Shown one piece after another: positions 59,499 through 60,000 of a stretch of 60,000 nt of DNA (position 1 is the first letter of the stretch; each line of letters begins with the position of its first letter). The position numbers and the translations under genes are program-made. The notes beneath the pieces are model-generated. The model was not told where the DNA came from, searched no databases, and saw only the letters and a list, made by a program, of their open reading frames with translations. The stretch spans positions 1 through 60,000 of the forward strand of contig CAJNDS010000311.1 of assembly GCA_905221605.1 (NCBI GenBank). The letters are read 5' to 3'. This DNA is from Symbiodinium natans (Eukaryota > Sar > Dinophyceae > Suessiales > Symbiodiniaceae).

Positions 59499-60000
59499 AA
59501 TCAAGTATTTAGGCACCAGGATCACATGGAAAAAACCCTTTGACGCCGCATTCTTACATAGAGCAGCTATAGCCGAGGAGGCATTTAAGAAGCTCCGCTT
59601 AGTATGGAACAGTAGCCTTTCACAGGCGGTACGTTTACGTATTTTCCAGTCTACCTTCGCGCCCACACTTATTTACGCGTTGGATACCCTCACTCTTACG
59701 CAAAAACAACTAGACAGGGTGGATGCTTTCTTCATTCGGTTCCTAAGAAGAGTGGTTCGCGTAAAAGCATCCTACTACTCCCGCATCCCAAACACGGAAG
59801 TTATGCGCAAAGCAGGATATCCAACCCTACCATCTGCACACATCCTCAACGCCCAGCATAAAACCCTCAAACAAGTATTCATGGCCCCCAGAACGGAACC
59901 AACACATAGTGTGGTTTTTACAGCTGCCTTTAAGGATCGTATTCTAGCACAAGGAAGACGTCGCGGAATGCAGATACCATACTGGTTAGAAGTCCTCACT
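56293..60000 (+). CDS. Non-LTR retrotransposon polyprotein: endonuclease - RNase H - RT (3' end outside window)
   Basis: Open from the ATG at 56293 (after a TAG at 56278-56280) through the last base of the window, at least 1236 codons. EEP endonuclease: LRVGSQNVQGM, FLSETKS, LLGAYAPHSG, LTGDFNVRF, SDHYLLVTE (about residues 67-380). RNase H (~430-575): SFYTDGSGTGG, NNTGELTAI, IYSDSQWAI, KAHAGTEGNEKADALA, so all four acidic positions are present. RT (~755-1100): LLFLDWKQAFDSLDH (A), SGIRQGCPLSPYLF (B), EYADDTLLLA (C), NKTKTELL (D). RNase H lies before RT, unlike the usual order. No stop or frameshift, so possibly active. Many GAYCACACCGCM words are embedded, mostly read as DHTA. Confidence 0.88.
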   Translation, partial: MAAGLQKYKGSEGGLLNSHTPQSTKAPQNRAQWFRTNVLWQQKITRKKKPKQNGPQTTPPLAYNRKLRVGSQNVQGMADTLKLKNLLLMMKEHNLDVMFLSETKSTSYYSYTSEQHLVVLSGNNKDKHSGVGVIVSPDIRPHLADIVQVNNRLIHIILNKRGGRIHLLGAYAPHSGHDHDTVRQPFWESLEEYVAKIPQPEPVYLTGDFNVRFQAQHKHDEGVTGPFTYGKGSQAIDHTAQSNRSLCVRTMLLLDMLEVASYKTPNPVHHITFRDKTAPPKDWSQYVLDPLIMQQVYSELHRVMPSQSLEVAARIRSFLPLAQPLPPPRVDPSPDPVRFQRLDHTFTGRQWLSSVNSCRSKLHTGYPSDHYLLVTEVQVKLARRDPPPPKPPEFDFSRVSIDQRLAYNAQIRGSPQNSCKDGSSDPDHTARMSFYTDGSGTGGRCTKTTPAGWGWCTKQHGEWITARGRVETDHTARFYYGAQVGSNNTGELTAIIEALLYALEQGCGRVDIYSDSQWAINVITGRWRAKSHKTLVGRAHTLSTQTGMTVSFHWVKAHAGTEGNEKADALANAGRTQGRNGGSNMVPPDTPPQDHTPTMSADTMVHAMKQAAADHFPYKERRARTPWIKDHTLQLLAQARAAQAEGHEDWKTQRNKAKRAARRDRIDWVHDQLLADPDASHSPLWNAVRRQKKGFVGKKSHLIVDGKPVPWSKSHAAFRDHLEGSQWAPPNIPDRTAARRRARPGLRPQLPDEGRFTLDDLQRAIQKSKGGKAPGPDQARNELFMLLDREGEAALLSIYNKCWEEGDIPGPWAEAIVVSIYKGKGLDTDVTNYRPISLLNTIYKIYAAMLQHRLAKSSEHFLRSRQYGFREGRGTQQPIFVLRRAMEWAEMTNKPLQLLFLDWKQAFDSLDHTAMLEALRRFGVSELMLKTIQAIYQSPTFYTRGPDHTAAAGSVHSGIRQGCPLSPYLFIIVLTVMLADVNNDLLLQGTPTNTWSEGYPTFDLEYADDTLLLALTTPQMQDILTSLESVAHEYGMRLNKTKTELLINPDRPSSPLYFTDGAAVPTTPQIKYLGTRITWKKPFDAAFLHRAAIAEEAFKKLRLVWNSSLSQAVRLRIFQSTFAPTLIYALDTLTLTQKQLDRVDAFFIRFLRRVVRVKASYYSRIPNTEVMRKAGYPTLPSAHILNAQHKTLKQVFMAPRTEPTHSVVFTAAFKDRILAQGRRRGMQIPYWLEVLT

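Noticed and set aside
1-60000. CRISPR arrays, rRNA genes, bacterial promoters or plasmid origins
   Set aside because: No regularly spaced repeats with unique spacers, no rRNA-like blocks, and the content is clearly eukaryotic retroelements.
56293-60000. DHTA tetrapeptide as a polyprotein cleavage site
   Set aside because: The underlying 12-mer also occurs in another reading frame and inside the RT core, so a protease site does not explain it.

Overview
ORGANISM. The window reads as dinoflagellate nuclear DNA. The strongest clue is a 20/21 match to the dinoflagellate trans-spliced leader (DinoSL) at 23139-23159 on the minus strand. Other clues are the very high density of degenerate retroelements, tightly packed co-directional ORFs and the absence of any bacterial operon signal. 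No confident single-copy host gene was found; nearly everything with a recognisable domain belongs to, or lies inside, a mobile element.

LEFT HALF (1-39086), all on the minus strand. Four copies (A-D) of one divergent tyrosine-recombinase (YR) retrotransposon family lie head to tail. Read on the coding strand each is YR - gag - pol, where pol is a C5-methyltransferase-like domain + (in B and C) a 2-oxoglutarate/Fe(II) dioxygenase-like domain + reverse transcriptase + RNase H. Copy A (1 to ~5940) is cut by the window edge before pol. Copy B (5991-13448) has 241-bp terminal direct repeats, a full pol, a frameshifted gag and a YR that lost its catalytic core. Copy C (13570-23547) is the best preserved. 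Its YR, gag and pol are open, its ends form split direct repeats (A1...B1-A2-B2), and a DinoSL relic sits at its 5' end. Copy D (27499-39086) has the same terminal layout, an intact YR and gag, a pol broken once, and an extra RS-rich ORF interrupted by a hAT-like 685-bp insertion. In B and C gag and pol share one frame and are separated only by UGA followed by CUAG, a known efficient readthrough context. The model: YR inserts the element, gag packages it, readthrough yields pol, RT/RNase H copies it, and the two DNA-modification-like domains may act on element or host DNA.

MIDDLE (23548-27498). An AT-rich island with a dead RNase H relic, then a short repeat array and a pair of 75-bp direct repeats, without confident genes.

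RIGHT HALF (39087-60000), plus strand. First comes a decayed non-LTR element: endonuclease, then RT with zinc fingers and a ubiquitin-specific-protease-like tail, interrupted by a 639-bp TA-flanked MITE. Next is a co-directional run of ORFs: unknown, kinase-like, SGNH-hydrolase-like, DXD glycosyltransferase-like, unknown. Last is an intact second non-LTR element (56293 to the window end) encoding endonuclease - RNase H - RT in that unusual order.

UNEXPLAINED SIGNALS. Three families of very short interspersed sequences pepper these regions. Odd-length palindromes centred on CACTG lie in 39.8-53.9 kb. GAYCACACCGCM 12-mers lie in 54.3-59.5 kb. Hairpins with a GCCCTTGC core lie in 37.87-38.13 kb. 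With the methyltransferase/dioxygenase polyprotein and the UGA-CUAG junction, these are the most novel observations. All domain calls come from reading motifs by eye.
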